Source of the DNA: JAQIBY01 sp964527535
GTDB taxonomy: Bacteria > Bacteroidota > Bacteroidia > Bacteroidales > ML635J-15
Direction of reading: 5' to 3'
Length of the DNA: 43,222 nt
Assembly (NCBI GenBank): GCA_964527535.1
Contig: CAZGPW010000177.1
Coordinates: 1-43,222 of the forward strand
A program made the position numbers and the translations under genes. This document shows positions 27,601-34,796 of this stretch, one piece after another. Every line of letters begins with the position of its first letter. The first letter of the stretch is position 1. A model generated the notes under the pieces. It worked only from the letters and a program-made list of their open reading frames with translations. It was not told the DNA's origin and searched no databases.

Positions 27601-30016
27601 TGCACCTGTAATTGACAGTATTGTCATTACCAATGTAGATTGTTTTGGCAATGCTACCGGTGAAGCAGAAGTATTCTTTACCAGCTCAACACCATCCAAC
27701 ACCATTAATTGGAATGATCCTGCCAGTCAAAGCAGTGCTCACGCTGTAAACCTTGAAGCAGGACAATATACTGTACAAATCATTGATGACAATGGATGTT
27801 CCACAAGCGAAACCATTACCATTACCGAACCTTCCATTTTACAGGGCCGTGTTGACAATTATACCGATGCATCCTGTAACGGATTCTGTAATGGAACGGC
27901 TCAGGCCATATTCCTTGGCGGAACACCACCGGTTTCATACAGTTGGACAGGGGGTCTGAGTGGCGAAAATGTATCCGGGTTATGTGCAGGCACCTATTAT
28001 TTAACAACTACCGATGCCAATGGATGTACATCTGAAGACCAGGTGACCATCTCAGAACCCACCCCAATGACACTAACTGAAAACATTACGCCGGTTTCAT
28101 GTCCCGGGGGAAGTGACGGTTCAATATCCGTTACTGTAAGTGGAGGATCTGGTAATTATGATTATGAATGGTTTAATACCACAGGAAATAATCCAACTGT
28201 CAGCGGATTAACTTCTGCTAACTATACCATTGTTGTTTACAACGCTAACGATTATACTTGTTTTGTCACTGAAAACTATTTTGTGCCTGAACCCGATCCT
28301 ATTGATGCAAACTTTGGAAGTGTAAACGCCACTTGTAATCAAGATAATGGAACCGCATACGTTGAATCTATCTCTGGCGGAACTCCCGGATACATGTATT
28401 TATGGACACCCGGAAATATTACAGGAACGGATTCAGCTACAAACCTGGCTCCCGGCAGCTACACATGTCATGTTACCGATGCTTACGGATGTCAGGCCAG
28501 TTTTGATGTGGATGTAGATGAAACACTGGCTCCACAACTTGATAATACCATTGTACAGCCGGTTACCTGCTTTGGATACAACGACGGATACGGAGAAGTT
28601 GTGGTTTCCGGAGGAACCCCGCCTTACAGTTATCTTTGGAACCCGAATGTCACAGATCAAGCCAGCAGCAGTACGCTGGAGGCAGGTCTTTATACTGTAA
28701 CTGTTACCGATGTCAATGGGTGTAATGTGTTTGCCACACTTCCTATCAGCAGCCCCGACGAATTGGTCGCTATACCTGCAGGAACAGATACCATATGCAT
28801 TGGTCAAACAACCAACATTAACGTGACAGCCTCCGGAGGAACACCACCATATACTTACAATTGGGATTTGTTAGGTAATGGTGCAGCTCACAATGTATCC
28901 CCTGAGGTAACAACCATTTATGCAGTGACCGCTGTTGACAATGCCGGATGTTCCTCTGAACCACAATCTGTTGAAATAACAGTAAGGCCACCTCTTGACC
29001 TTGTTGTTACATCCCCCGGCTCAGTTTGCCTTGGTCAAACTGCTATTCTCCAGGCAACAGCTAATGGTGGCGACGGAAACTATACTTATAACTGGGGGGA
29101 TGGTATTGTTACAAACAATCCTCAACTGCCATTCAGCCCGGAAACACAAACGTATTTCGAGGTTATTCTTACTGATGGATGCGGGACCCCCGCTGATACA
29201 GCTGAAATTACACTTGATGTATCACCTCAACCTGAAATTGAGATTATCCGCACGCCTTCTAAGGGTTGCGCTCCTTTGAATGTAATGTTTGATAACAATA
29301 CCAGTAATTATACCTATACATATCAATGGAATTTTGATGATGAGGATTCAGGAGACAACAACACATCTACGTTGAAAAGGCCGAAACATAATTTCGAAGA
29401 GCCCGGATATTACGATGTATCTGTGGTTGTGACAACAGAGCAGGGATGTACCGATTCTACAACTGTTAATGTAAGAATAAAAGAAAACCCAACCGCTGAT
29501 TTCATAGCTCAACCATGGACATCCAGTGCTTTTACCTCTTCAGTTCATTTTATTAATCAATCCGTTGATGCCACAACTTGGAAATGGTTGTTTGGCGATG
29601 AGGGGATGAGTACAAAAGAAAATCCTGATCACGTTTTTGAAGGTTTTGGTGATATCCCTGTAACACTTATTGCTTATAATGATATCGGTTGTGCTGATTC
29701 TATTACACAAGAAGTGCATATCATTGAAGAACATCGTTTTTACGTTCCCACTGCTATCAATGTGCATTCTCCCGAAAACAATGAGTTTGGCCCTGTTGGT
29801 AAAGGTATTGACTACGATACTTATGAAATGACAATTTATAATCGCTGGGGAGAACCTGTCTTTACAACAAAAGATTTTAATGAACGGTGGAAAGGAAAAA
29901 CCAATAACAACAAAGGTGAATATGTTCAAAACGGAATATATACCTGGGTTATTAAATTGAAAGATAAATTTGGCAAAGATCATTTATATTCAGGTAAAGT
30001 TACAGTAATTAAATAA
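21659..30016 (+). CDS. Giant T9SS-exported adhesin-like protein with about 24 SprB-type repeats (paralogue B)
   Basis: A 2785-residue exported protein. The signal peptide ends near LLISAQC (residue 25). The head differs entirely from paralogue A. It starts with a beta domain like those of pre-peptidase C-terminal type (about 25-140). A second block, opening with QDCLGALPLCN, is of a kind common at the N-termini of large Bacteroidota surface proteins. A Big/SbsA-like domain (about 330-433) follows. Two SprB-type repeats and one PKD domain come at 434-681. A 22-repeat array (682-2366), two Ig-like units, two PKD domains and the T9SS type-B domain (2692-2785, YNRWGEPVFTTKDFN) match paralogue A in order. 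ATG at 21659 is chosen: an in-frame TTG at 21647 lies upstream, but the ATG leads directly into the basic and hydrophobic signal segment. The upstream gap of 136 bases may hold a separate promoter. Confidence 0.92.
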   Translation: MNYFIKLKTLFFAVIFAVMPLLISAQCGGGGTYAGNLSMLPTFQTINVSSGERYTFTAYAQTTYIFTFCQGGGNHTIDTQLEICDEFGTTVHSYNDDHCGLGSEITWIAPSNGTYSVVIHQYYCNDGGTSAGTMAYKTLTPPTEQDCLGALPLCNSTNSHPVSASGNGHYTDIYDFNTNDGMAVSTWNCPNCLVSGEDNSMWYTFTVQSGGSLDFTITPNNSGDDYDWALYDITSADCSDLINYSSNPPVSCNYCGNTGTTGMGPGSYDCEGPNSCSEYNDSYSVSTDETYALIVNNFSGSTDGYTIGFGGTSSVVDNTGPYMEDLVYNPECGASSLTVQFSERLWCTSVQPDDFVITGPQGEYDIDDVWSEICLAGLGSSYGDTYYDDVWTIELTDYLEHDGNYTLTVLGGGVDDICSNYSPENSINFSIAGVEADTLYGNISCYGANDGWAQVTNIAGSVSPYTTNWSGPGGFTATGTSISGLGPGAYTVTITDDNGRCEFIETINIYEPSQITFNTSTTNPGCNNNDGEITIDNISGMFPPYDIACTGQSTEYNTTSHTFTGLSGGTYTITVTDDHGCSNTNTVTLTAPPMPDASFTYNGNQCFNNQSFDFTHTGTSVSGETYNWSFSGGTPSSSTDENPTGVTFGSSGSHNVTLTVTAGSCSDAQSINVTAYPLPDPNVTTTDENCGACDGTASATSGLSSYTWSTGGTSDTETGLCAGSYSVTVTDANGCSNTESFTIDNYGTVPSANVVTTDPTCQGDCDGEATVNATGPSTFSYNYSGGSTPNNQTTGGLCAGSYTVTVADGAYPSCYTVESFSITDPAGMTLTMSGTDANCGLANGSASVSVGGTYTSPLSYNWSNGGTTSTIDNIPAGSYTVTVADGNGCTAQDSIVINDTGVPFTTSVTVDQHVQCNGECDGSATASASGSTGPYSYQWSSGTNPTNATVTDLCAGSHSVTISEGDCDVIENITITEPTAITGTVTTSDAHCGQSDGDITVSASGGTVSADYSYEWDCVPAQFTATASSLPAGTYHVTVTDDNNCTAEFTGSIPDVGGVSINETHSATLCSYSSDGSATINVLAGDPDFTYDWSHGVNNTTSATSHTLNNLDPGPYTVTVTDTWGCSAVTNFTIDTAPVLDATISNSTDVLCNGNCDGTASVSASGGTGSYTYDWGAGNGSAPAQADNFDMCQGNYTVTVTDGNSCTATDSVTISEPTALSLGMNSTDTHCGQSDGDATVIPSGGTSPYSYLWSDGTTTQSNIHLAPGHYCVTVTDDNGCQDSLCVDILNEPDPTISISNTTDITCHGDNDGTATVSIGGGSPPFDIEWETTPAQHTATATNLGPGTHYVTVTDMYGCSYQSSATINEPSELSVSTNSTLINCFGDCDGSATANPSGGTTPYTYLWSDFQNSQMAGSLCAGDYTVTVTDDNGCTAEDDITVDQNDEIVVDADITESDCGQSNGEIDLTVSGGSYPFDFDWDYGPHTEDLLGIPAGTYEVTITDNKGCQAIEVFTVNDVSGPTLNISSTTDASCEGTCNGQASVNVTGGTGPFDYQWNTTPVQSNPTATNLCAGSYTVEVTDMTTGCIATSSATINEPTQLGVSGATVDPSCHNACDGEIQLTTFDGTPPYSYTWTGPGSLPSTEDLTGLCAGTYTVVIEDANGCMITRNYSLFEPDFINVTTTVEMTNCNGSCDGEATVNAVGGTPPYTYEWSDINNQTSQTAVSLCPGGYGVTVNDANGCTGSGFANVPDPSALAFASTSTTDASCNGLADGIAEVTMVGGTPPYNYAWSNGAATNTANNLPAGTHCVTVWDDNGCAVDTCLDIDEPDPVNIAMDLTNESCNGYCDGEITANVSGGTPGYTYNWSNTATSATNDNLCVGLYLLTVTDNNGCEQNASASINGPSLLDIVVQDTVMPHCGNNDGSITIGVVGGTSPYTYAWENYPSETTSSLSNIPNGNYTVSVTDDNGCSTSHTIDLNDISAPVIDSIVITNVDCFGNATGEAEVFFTSSTPSNTINWNDPASQSSAHAVNLEAGQYTVQIIDDNGCSTSETITITEPSILQGRVDNYTDASCNGFCNGTAQAIFLGGTPPVSYSWTGGLSGENVSGLCAGTYYLTTTDANGCTSEDQVTISEPTPMTLTENITPVSCPGGSDGSISVTVSGGSGNYDYEWFNTTGNNPTVSGLTSANYTIVVYNANDYTCFVTENYFVPEPDPIDANFGSVNATCNQDNGTAYVESISGGTPGYMYLWTPGNITGTDSATNLAPGSYTCHVTDAYGCQASFDVDVDETLAPQLDNTIVQPVTCFGYNDGYGEVVVSGGTPPYSYLWNPNVTDQASSSTLEAGLYTVTVTDVNGCNVFATLPISSPDELVAIPAGTDTICIGQTTNINVTASGGTPPYTYNWDLLGNGAAHNVSPEVTTIYAVTAVDNAGCSSEPQSVEITVRPPLDLVVTSPGSVCLGQTAILQATANGGDGNYTYNWGDGIVTNNPQLPFSPETQTYFEVILTDGCGTPADTAEITLDVSPQPEIEIIRTPSKGCAPLNVMFDNNTSNYTYTYQWNFDDEDSGDNNTSTLKRPKHNFEEPGYYDVSVVVTTEQGCTDSTTVNVRIKENPTADFIAQPWTSSAFTSSVHFINQSVDATTWKWLFGDEGMSTKENPDHVFEGFGDIPVTLIAYNDIGCADSITQEVHIIEEHRFYVPTAINVHSPENNEFGPVGKGIDYDTYEMTIYNRWGEPVFTTKDFNERWKGKTNNNKGEYVQNGIYTWVIKLKDKFGKDHLYSGKVTVIK
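22958..28756 (+). repeat. Array of SprB-type coding repeats (paralogue B)
   Basis: Two SprB-type units, one PKD insertion, then 22 units from 23702 that align one to one with those of paralogue A. The four-cysteine units are the same ten numbers. Units 8 and 15 carry an alternative extra cysteine pair (HYCVTV with SLCVDI; THCVTV with DTCLDI). Core Trp is kept in unit 21 (28403-28405), where paralogue A has Cys. Confidence 0.85.
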
Positions 30017-30366
30017 TCTTTGTCACTGAGAAATTAATGGTTTAGTTTGTCTAGTTTGTCTGCACAATAAATTGTAACCGCTTCAGCATCTGATATAATT
30101 TTCTTTAAATGAATACTTAATATTACACCTAAAAATATTATCTTTTTAGCATCATAAAAGAAAAAAGATGCATTATGAACTTATTAAATTTTATGAGTAT
30201 CTGATACCAAGTTGCGTTCTAACGTGTAATATTCAATAACAATAAGGTAATTTAAGTGAACTTTCAGATATTCATTTTTCTTTATTATGAAATTTTGTAT
30301 TTCCATAATAAATTATTTTATTTGATGGAATTAAACATAACCTAAAAATTTAAGAATCTTAATATT
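30017..30366. other. AT-rich gap after the giant genes
   Basis: No gene seen. The first about 50 bases resemble the sequence after the first giant gene (both share TCACTGA and then GCACAAT), so the duplication runs past the stop codon. A perfect 9-bp direct repeat TAGTTTGTC lies at 30043-30060. ATCTTTTT (30140-30147) can pair with AAAAAGAT (30162-30169) and might act as a weak terminator. Confidence 0.5.
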
Positions 30367-30657
30367 ATGGATGGAAAAACAACAGCAATCATTGCACACA
30401 TTACATTAATCGGTTGGATCATTGCTATTATCATCAACAGCAATGAAAAAAATGAATTTGCCAGTTTTTATATTCGTCAATTGCTTGGTCTTTTCCTTGC
30501 CGGGTTGATTTTGGCCTGGATTCCCATCATTGGTTGGTTATTATCGATTGCCATTTTTGTGTTTTGGCTCATGAGCCTGATAAATGCGATACAAGGAGAA
30601 AAAAAAGAACTGCCGCTGGTAGGCCATTATTTTCAGGAATGGTTTAGCAGCCTGTAA
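30367..30657 (+). CDS. Small membrane protein, DUF4870/Tic20-like
   Basis: A 96-residue protein with three hydrophobic segments (about 8-24, 35-55 and 58-78). The sequence AIIAHITLIGWIIAIIIN and SFYIRQLLGLFL, then the closing PLVGHYFQEWF, match the small DUF4870-like/Tic20-related membrane proteins widespread in Bacteroidota. Their function is not established. It stands alone, 350 bases after the giant gene and 188 bases before hydF. The 188-base gap to hydF holds a CCGGT/ACCGG dyad near 30690 and no gene. Confidence 0.75.
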   Translation: MDGKTTAIIAHITLIGWIIAIIINSNEKNEFASFYIRQLLGLFLAGLILAWIPIIGWLLSIAIFVFWLMSLINAIQGEKKELPLVGHYFQEWFSSL

Positions 30658-30845
30658 AAAGCAGCATCGTAGATCTTTATTGACAAAATTCCGGTTACCG
30701 GGAAATCCGGTGTTCCGAATGCTTTGTGTATGTCTGTATCTGTATCGTCCATCAGGTTTGAAGAAAAATCTTGAAAAACTGGTTTGGTTTGGGAATTTTT
30801 ATGTTTACTTTATAATGGTAATTTTACTGCATAATTTATAACAGG

Positions 30846-32075
30846 ATGGCCCAGGGACGTGAAAACAAAATACACATTGGCATTTATGGCCGGCGGAACA
30901 ATGGAAAAAGCTCCCTTATTAACAGTTTGGCAGGCCAGGAAATTTCAATTGTCAGTGACGTTGCAGGCACAACAACTGACCCCGTAAAAAAATCCATAGA
31001 AATTACCGGTGTTGGCCCTGTTATTCTAATTGACACCGCCGGTATTGATGATATCGGGGAACTGGGCAGCCAGCGCATTCGCAAAAGCTATGAATCGCTT
31101 AAACTGATTGACCTTGCTATTCTTGTTTTGTGTGAGAACAAATTCGCGGTCCCTGAAGAAAAAATAATTGCAGAGTTTAAAAAGCTTGACATCCCTTATC
31201 TGCTGGTCCACAACAAATCTGACCAGGAAACAGCTTCGGAACCTTTCAGAAAATTGCTGGAAAATAAACATCACACTACCATCCTGAATTACAACAGCCT
31301 GAATCCGGGTAAATCAAAAGACCACTTGATAAACAAAATCAGGCAAACCATTCCGGAATCAGCATTGAGTCGTCCTGCGTTTATCGGGGACGTTCTGAAC
31401 TACGGCGATATTGTATTATTGATCACGCCAATTGATATCGAAGCTCCCGAGGGACGTATGATTTTACCTCAGGTCCAAGCCATCCGTGACATCATAGACA
31501 ACGATGCCATCGCCGTGGTTATGAAAGAACGTGAAGTGGATGTATTTCTAAAAAAAACAGGCATCAAACCGGCACTTGCCATCACCGACAGTCAAATATT
31601 TTTGAAAGCCGATGCCATGATTCCTAAAGATATTCCCTTAACCGGTTTTTCGATTGTGCTGGCCAGGTATAAAGGCGATTTTTCGGCCTACCTCCGAGGC
31701 ACACCAAAAATATCCGAATTGCAGAACGGAGACAAGGTCTTGTTGCTTGAATCATGCACTCATCAGGTATCTTGCGATGACATCGGAAGGGTAAAAATAC
31801 CAAGGTGGATTTCAGATTTCACCGGTAAAAACCTGAGTTTTGATGTGGTGGCAGGTCTGGACAAGTTGCCTCATAAGATTACTGATTATGCATTGGTAAT
31901 TCAGTGCGGCGGATGTGTCATCACACGCAGGCAGCTCATCAACAGAATACAACCGGCAATAAATGCAGGGGTACCTGTCACAAATTATGGCATGGCCATT
32001 GCTTGGGTACAAGGTGTGTATAACAGGGCAGTAGAAATATTTGTTGACAAAGCAACAAGCGAAGATTATTTATAA
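30846..32075 (+). CDS. hydF: [FeFe]-hydrogenase H-cluster maturation GTPase
   Basis: A 409-residue protein with HydF layout: an N-terminal GTPase (P-loop GRRNNGKSS, switch DVAGTTTDP, DTAG, base motif NKSD), a dimerisation domain and a C-terminal iron-sulfur domain. HydF is the scaffold on which HydE and HydG build the diiron subcluster before transfer to HydA. Fe-S ligands appear as CTH and QCGGC separated by 46 residues; the commonly described pattern is CxH...HCxxC, so the second histidine is Gln here. The NRIQPAINAGVPVTNYGMAI block is typical. No hydE, hydG or hydrogenase gene is in the window, so HydF is split from its partners. It converges on the next gene with only 4 bases between stops. 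Confidence 0.93.
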   Translation: MAQGRENKIHIGIYGRRNNGKSSLINSLAGQEISIVSDVAGTTTDPVKKSIEITGVGPVILIDTAGIDDIGELGSQRIRKSYESLKLIDLAILVLCENKFAVPEEKIIAEFKKLDIPYLLVHNKSDQETASEPFRKLLENKHHTTILNYNSLNPGKSKDHLINKIRQTIPESALSRPAFIGDVLNYGDIVLLITPIDIEAPEGRMILPQVQAIRDIIDNDAIAVVMKEREVDVFLKKTGIKPALAITDSQIFLKADAMIPKDIPLTGFSIVLARYKGDFSAYLRGTPKISELQNGDKVLLLESCTHQVSCDDIGRVKIPRWISDFTGKNLSFDVVAGLDKLPHKITDYALVIQCGGCVITRRQLINRIQPAINAGVPVTNYGMAIAWVQGVYNRAVEIFVDKATSEDYL

Positions 32076-32079
32076 CGCC

Positions 32080-33042
32080 TCAATTTTCCATTTCAAGTAA
32101 ATACAAATTACCGCAGCGGGTGCCAATCAAAAAACCACTACCGGTCGATTTAACACAGGATAAATGCCGGTCACACACAAAATTGTATTGTGTCCATGAG
32201 CTTCCGTCGTCTTTTGATATGGCCAGGCATGCATCATCTCCCACAATAACTCCGTAATTATGATAAAAAGCCATATCACGATACCTGCCTTTCACTTCAC
32301 CGGTTAATTTCCATGCGTTGTTTTTCAAACGATATATTTTCCCTTGTTCTGCAAGCATGTACAATTCATTTTTCTGGTTTTTTGATAAAGCTGTAAAATT
32401 TTCGCCTGACACATTCATGTCGTCAAATGTTTCCACCGTATCGGTGCTTTGTATTACCAAGCCATACCCGGCGATAATCACATCATACCCCTCCACATGC
32501 ATGTCGTTCCACTGGTTGCGCCAGAACAATTGTATCCAATAACTTACACCTGTTCCTGATTCACTTGTTATGCCCCTTTGAAAATATTCCCCTCCCACAG
32601 CAAACACATGATGTTTATTCCACACATGAAGGTCATAATAGGGGTTTTCACAATTATCCCAGTAACAGGGAGCCCTGGGATTATCATACCATGAAAGGCC
32701 GTCATCGCTGCGCCACAGCCGTATGCTGTCGCCACCGGCCCAAAAGCCTGCTTCATCACTAAAAAACAATGTATTTATGGAAGCATGCTGCGCATTATGA
32801 CATTGGTGCCATGAATTTCCCTGGTCATGTGAGGCATAAATATAACCAAGTGTGTTTTTTGTTCCCCCACAAACAAGCCACAGGCTGTCACAGGGAAAAA
32901 TCATGTCTTTGACCTGACCACCTGCAGACAATTCAAGTTTTGTCACCCGATATGAATCAGGCAAATTTTCCGGAGCATCGCTGCAACTGACGAAGCACAT
33001 AGCAGTCGCAAAAAAACATAATATGGTCAAATGTTTTCTCAT
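32080..33042 (-). CDS. Lipoprotein with BNR/Asp-box type beta-propeller repeats
   Basis: A 320-residue exported lipoprotein. The lipobox is CFVSC, with Cys near residue 20 followed by SDAPENLP. The body has repeated propeller-like strands with Asp-box features (IYASHDQGNSWHQC, LWRSDDGLSWYDN, AISKDDGSSWTQY), resembling Ycf48/sialidase-type propellers. The ATG at 33042 is chosen because it makes a TGATG overlap with the stop of the ZIP gene; an in-frame GTG at 33045 is possible. It is probably anchored in the outer membrane. Coupling to a metal transporter gene is notable, but no metal-binding motif is evident, and the function is unknown. Confidence 0.8.
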   Translation of the reverse strand: MRKHLTILCFFATAMCFVSCSDAPENLPDSYRVTKLELSAGGQVKDMIFPCDSLWLVCGGTKNTLGYIYASHDQGNSWHQCHNAQHASINTLFFSDEAGFWAGGDSIRLWRSDDGLSWYDNPRAPCYWDNCENPYYDLHVWNKHHVFAVGGEYFQRGITSESGTGVSYWIQLFWRNQWNDMHVEGYDVIIAGYGLVIQSTDTVETFDDMNVSGENFTALSKNQKNELYMLAEQGKIYRLKNNAWKLTGEVKGRYRDMAFYHNYGVIVGDDACLAISKDDGSSWTQYNFVCDRHLSCVKSTGSGFLIGTRCGNLYLLEMEN

Positions 33043-33842
33043 CACAATAAAACAAGTGTAACAGCCATGACAGCCATCCCTGCAAGCACACCATAAATGG
33101 CCAAATGATGTTCCCCGTATGTTTCAGCGGCAGGCAACAATTCATCAAGTGAAATAAATACCATAATGCCTGCAACAGAAGCAAACACAATGCCCATTAA
33201 CAAATCACTGAGAAAAGGCATTAAAATTAAAAAAGCAATGACAGCCCCGAGGGGTTCGGCAAGACCTGACAAAAAAGACCATTTAAATGCTTTTTTCCTG
33301 CTGGCGGTGGCATAAAAAATCGGGACAGCGACAGCAATGCCCTCGGGAATATTATGAATAGCTACAGCAACAGCAATAGGCAAGCCAATTTCTAGACCCT
33401 GGAGGGCTGACATAAACGTAGCGATGCCTTCCGGAAAATTATGTATGGCAATAGCGATGGCAGATAATACCCCCAGTTTCCTCAACTTATCTGCATCTTT
33501 CGGAATTCTGTCCATGGCTCCGGGATCAGGCGGCTCGTGAGGGTTTTCGTATTCAGGAACCAGCTTGTCTATGATGGTTATTAACAACATCCCGCCAAAA
33601 AATGCAATCAGGGTTACCCACAACCCCTCTTTTGCTTGAAAACATGGTTCAAGCATATGATTGGCTTCAGGTAATATCTCAACAAAGGAAATGTATATCA
33701 TTACCCCTGCTGAAAAACCGAGCGACACAGACAAGAATTTCTGGTTGTTGTTTTTTGTAAAAACGGCAATAAAACTCCCTATCCCTGTGGACAATCCTGC
33801 AAAAAGGGTCAACAATAAAGCATACCACACGTTGCTTTCCAT
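33042..33842 (-). CDS. zupT: ZIP family divalent metal transporter
   Basis: A 266-residue membrane protein with about eight helices. The two ZIP metal-site signatures are intact: HNFPEGIATF in one helix and HNIPEGIAVAVPIFYA in the next, followed by SGLAEPLGA. This matches the ZupT subgroup, which imports zinc and other divalent metals. The loop after helix 3 (PEYENPHEPPDPGAMDRIPK) is moderately long and hydrophilic, as usual. It is the first gene of a two-gene unit with the propeller lipoprotein. Whether it imports zinc, iron or manganese in this organism cannot be told. Confidence 0.93.
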   Translation of the reverse strand: MESNVWYALLLTLFAGLSTGIGSFIAVFTKNNNQKFLSVSLGFSAGVMIYISFVEILPEANHMLEPCFQAKEGLWVTLIAFFGGMLLITIIDKLVPEYENPHEPPDPGAMDRIPKDADKLRKLGVLSAIAIAIHNFPEGIATFMSALQGLEIGLPIAVAVAIHNIPEGIAVAVPIFYATASRKKAFKWSFLSGLAEPLGAVIAFLILMPFLSDLLMGIVFASVAGIMVFISLDELLPAAETYGEHHLAIYGVLAGMAVMAVTLVLL

Positions 33843-34000
33843 AAGGCATTCAATTCACACGACCAAAATACAAGAAAATTCCCAAATATTGATTTTTCTA
33901 TTGAGAAACTCTGCTATATTCATAAATGAATGGTGTTTTTGCAGTTTAGAGTGTCATAATAACAATCTTATATTAAGGGGCATTAACCCTTAAATCCGGA

Positions 34001-34771
34001 TTAATCTTCCAATTTCCAGATTTCCAGGTCGATTTTGTGTTCAGCCTTTCTCACCCGCCTTCCCCATAACATCGGCCAAAAATCCAAATCGGTCATTTTT
34101 TCAAGTTCATCCACCGTAACGGCATAATCATATAAATCATCGCTAAAATTATTCTTGTTTTGATAATTTGGAATTACAAAACCAATGGATGCACTGATGG
34201 TATCGTTGTGAATCAGGATGGTTTTAAAATATTTATTAGGTACCGTCACTTTATTTTCCCGTCCGATGCGCGGCAACCCTTTTTCAAGCAAAGGCCCGCA
34301 AACTACCATGACAGAATCGTATTTTTGAGCCCATTCCCTGACATTTTGTTCCAAACTGCGCCATATTCCCCGGTTAAATGCAGGCGCCTGCGGGGTGATG
34401 TTTGACATGTAATTTACCTCGTAGCTTGCTGTTTCATTAAATAACATATCCCTTGCCGGAACAAGATGGCCACGGTCATAACCACTCCCACGGTAATCAT
34501 CATAATCAGCAGTGCCCGTTGAAACCAATGTATCGGTCATATAGGTGTATTTACTTTTCACAAAAGGCCTGGTCTTTTCTTCTGTCAATGAATACGCTGC
34601 CCAGGTTGCAAGGTTGTATTCGGCGTTATACGTTAAAGCATAGTATGTATGGACAACAAGTTCTCCTTCACCCTTAAGTCTGGGCCACTCGAACCTGTTC
34701 TGCCTGATGATAGAACACGAGGACAACGCAACAACAACAGTAACGTAAATAATCAGGCGTATGGTTTTCAT
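34001..34771 (-). CDS. DNA/RNA non-specific endonuclease (NUC1 family), lipoprotein
   Basis: A 256-residue exported nuclease. The catalytic motif is present in YDRGHLVPARDM (D-R-G-H, general-base His), and the metal-ligand Asn lies in APAFNRGIWRSLEQNVREW. These define the NUC1/Serratia nuclease family, which cuts DNA and RNA without sequence specificity. Starting at the ATG at 34771 gives a proper lipoprotein signal (MKTIRLIIYV ... ALSSC). An ATG at 34792 adds seven residues that weaken it. A role in scavenging extracellular nucleic acid is plausible. It is the last gene of a four-gene minus-strand operon behind the EEP protein and two rhomboids. About 155 bases of unremarkable AT-rich DNA separate it from zupT. 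Confidence 0.9.
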   Translation of the reverse strand: MKTIRLIIYVTVVVALSSCSIIRQNRFEWPRLKGEGELVVHTYYALTYNAEYNLATWAAYSLTEEKTRPFVKSKYTYMTDTLVSTGTADYDDYRGSGYDRGHLVPARDMLFNETASYEVNYMSNITPQAPAFNRGIWRSLEQNVREWAQKYDSVMVVCGPLLEKGLPRIGRENKVTVPNKYFKTILIHNDTISASIGFVIPNYQNKNNFSDDLYDYAVTVDELEKMTDLDFWPMLWGRRVRKAEHKIDLEIWKLED

Positions 34772-34796
34772 TTGACAACTATTAAACATCATATAA

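Noticed and set aside
30783..30813. Promoter upstream of hydF (TTTG, 19 bases, TACTTTAT)
   Set aside because: Spacing fits, but the -7 box departs from TAnnTTTG at two positions, so it is not listed as a feature.
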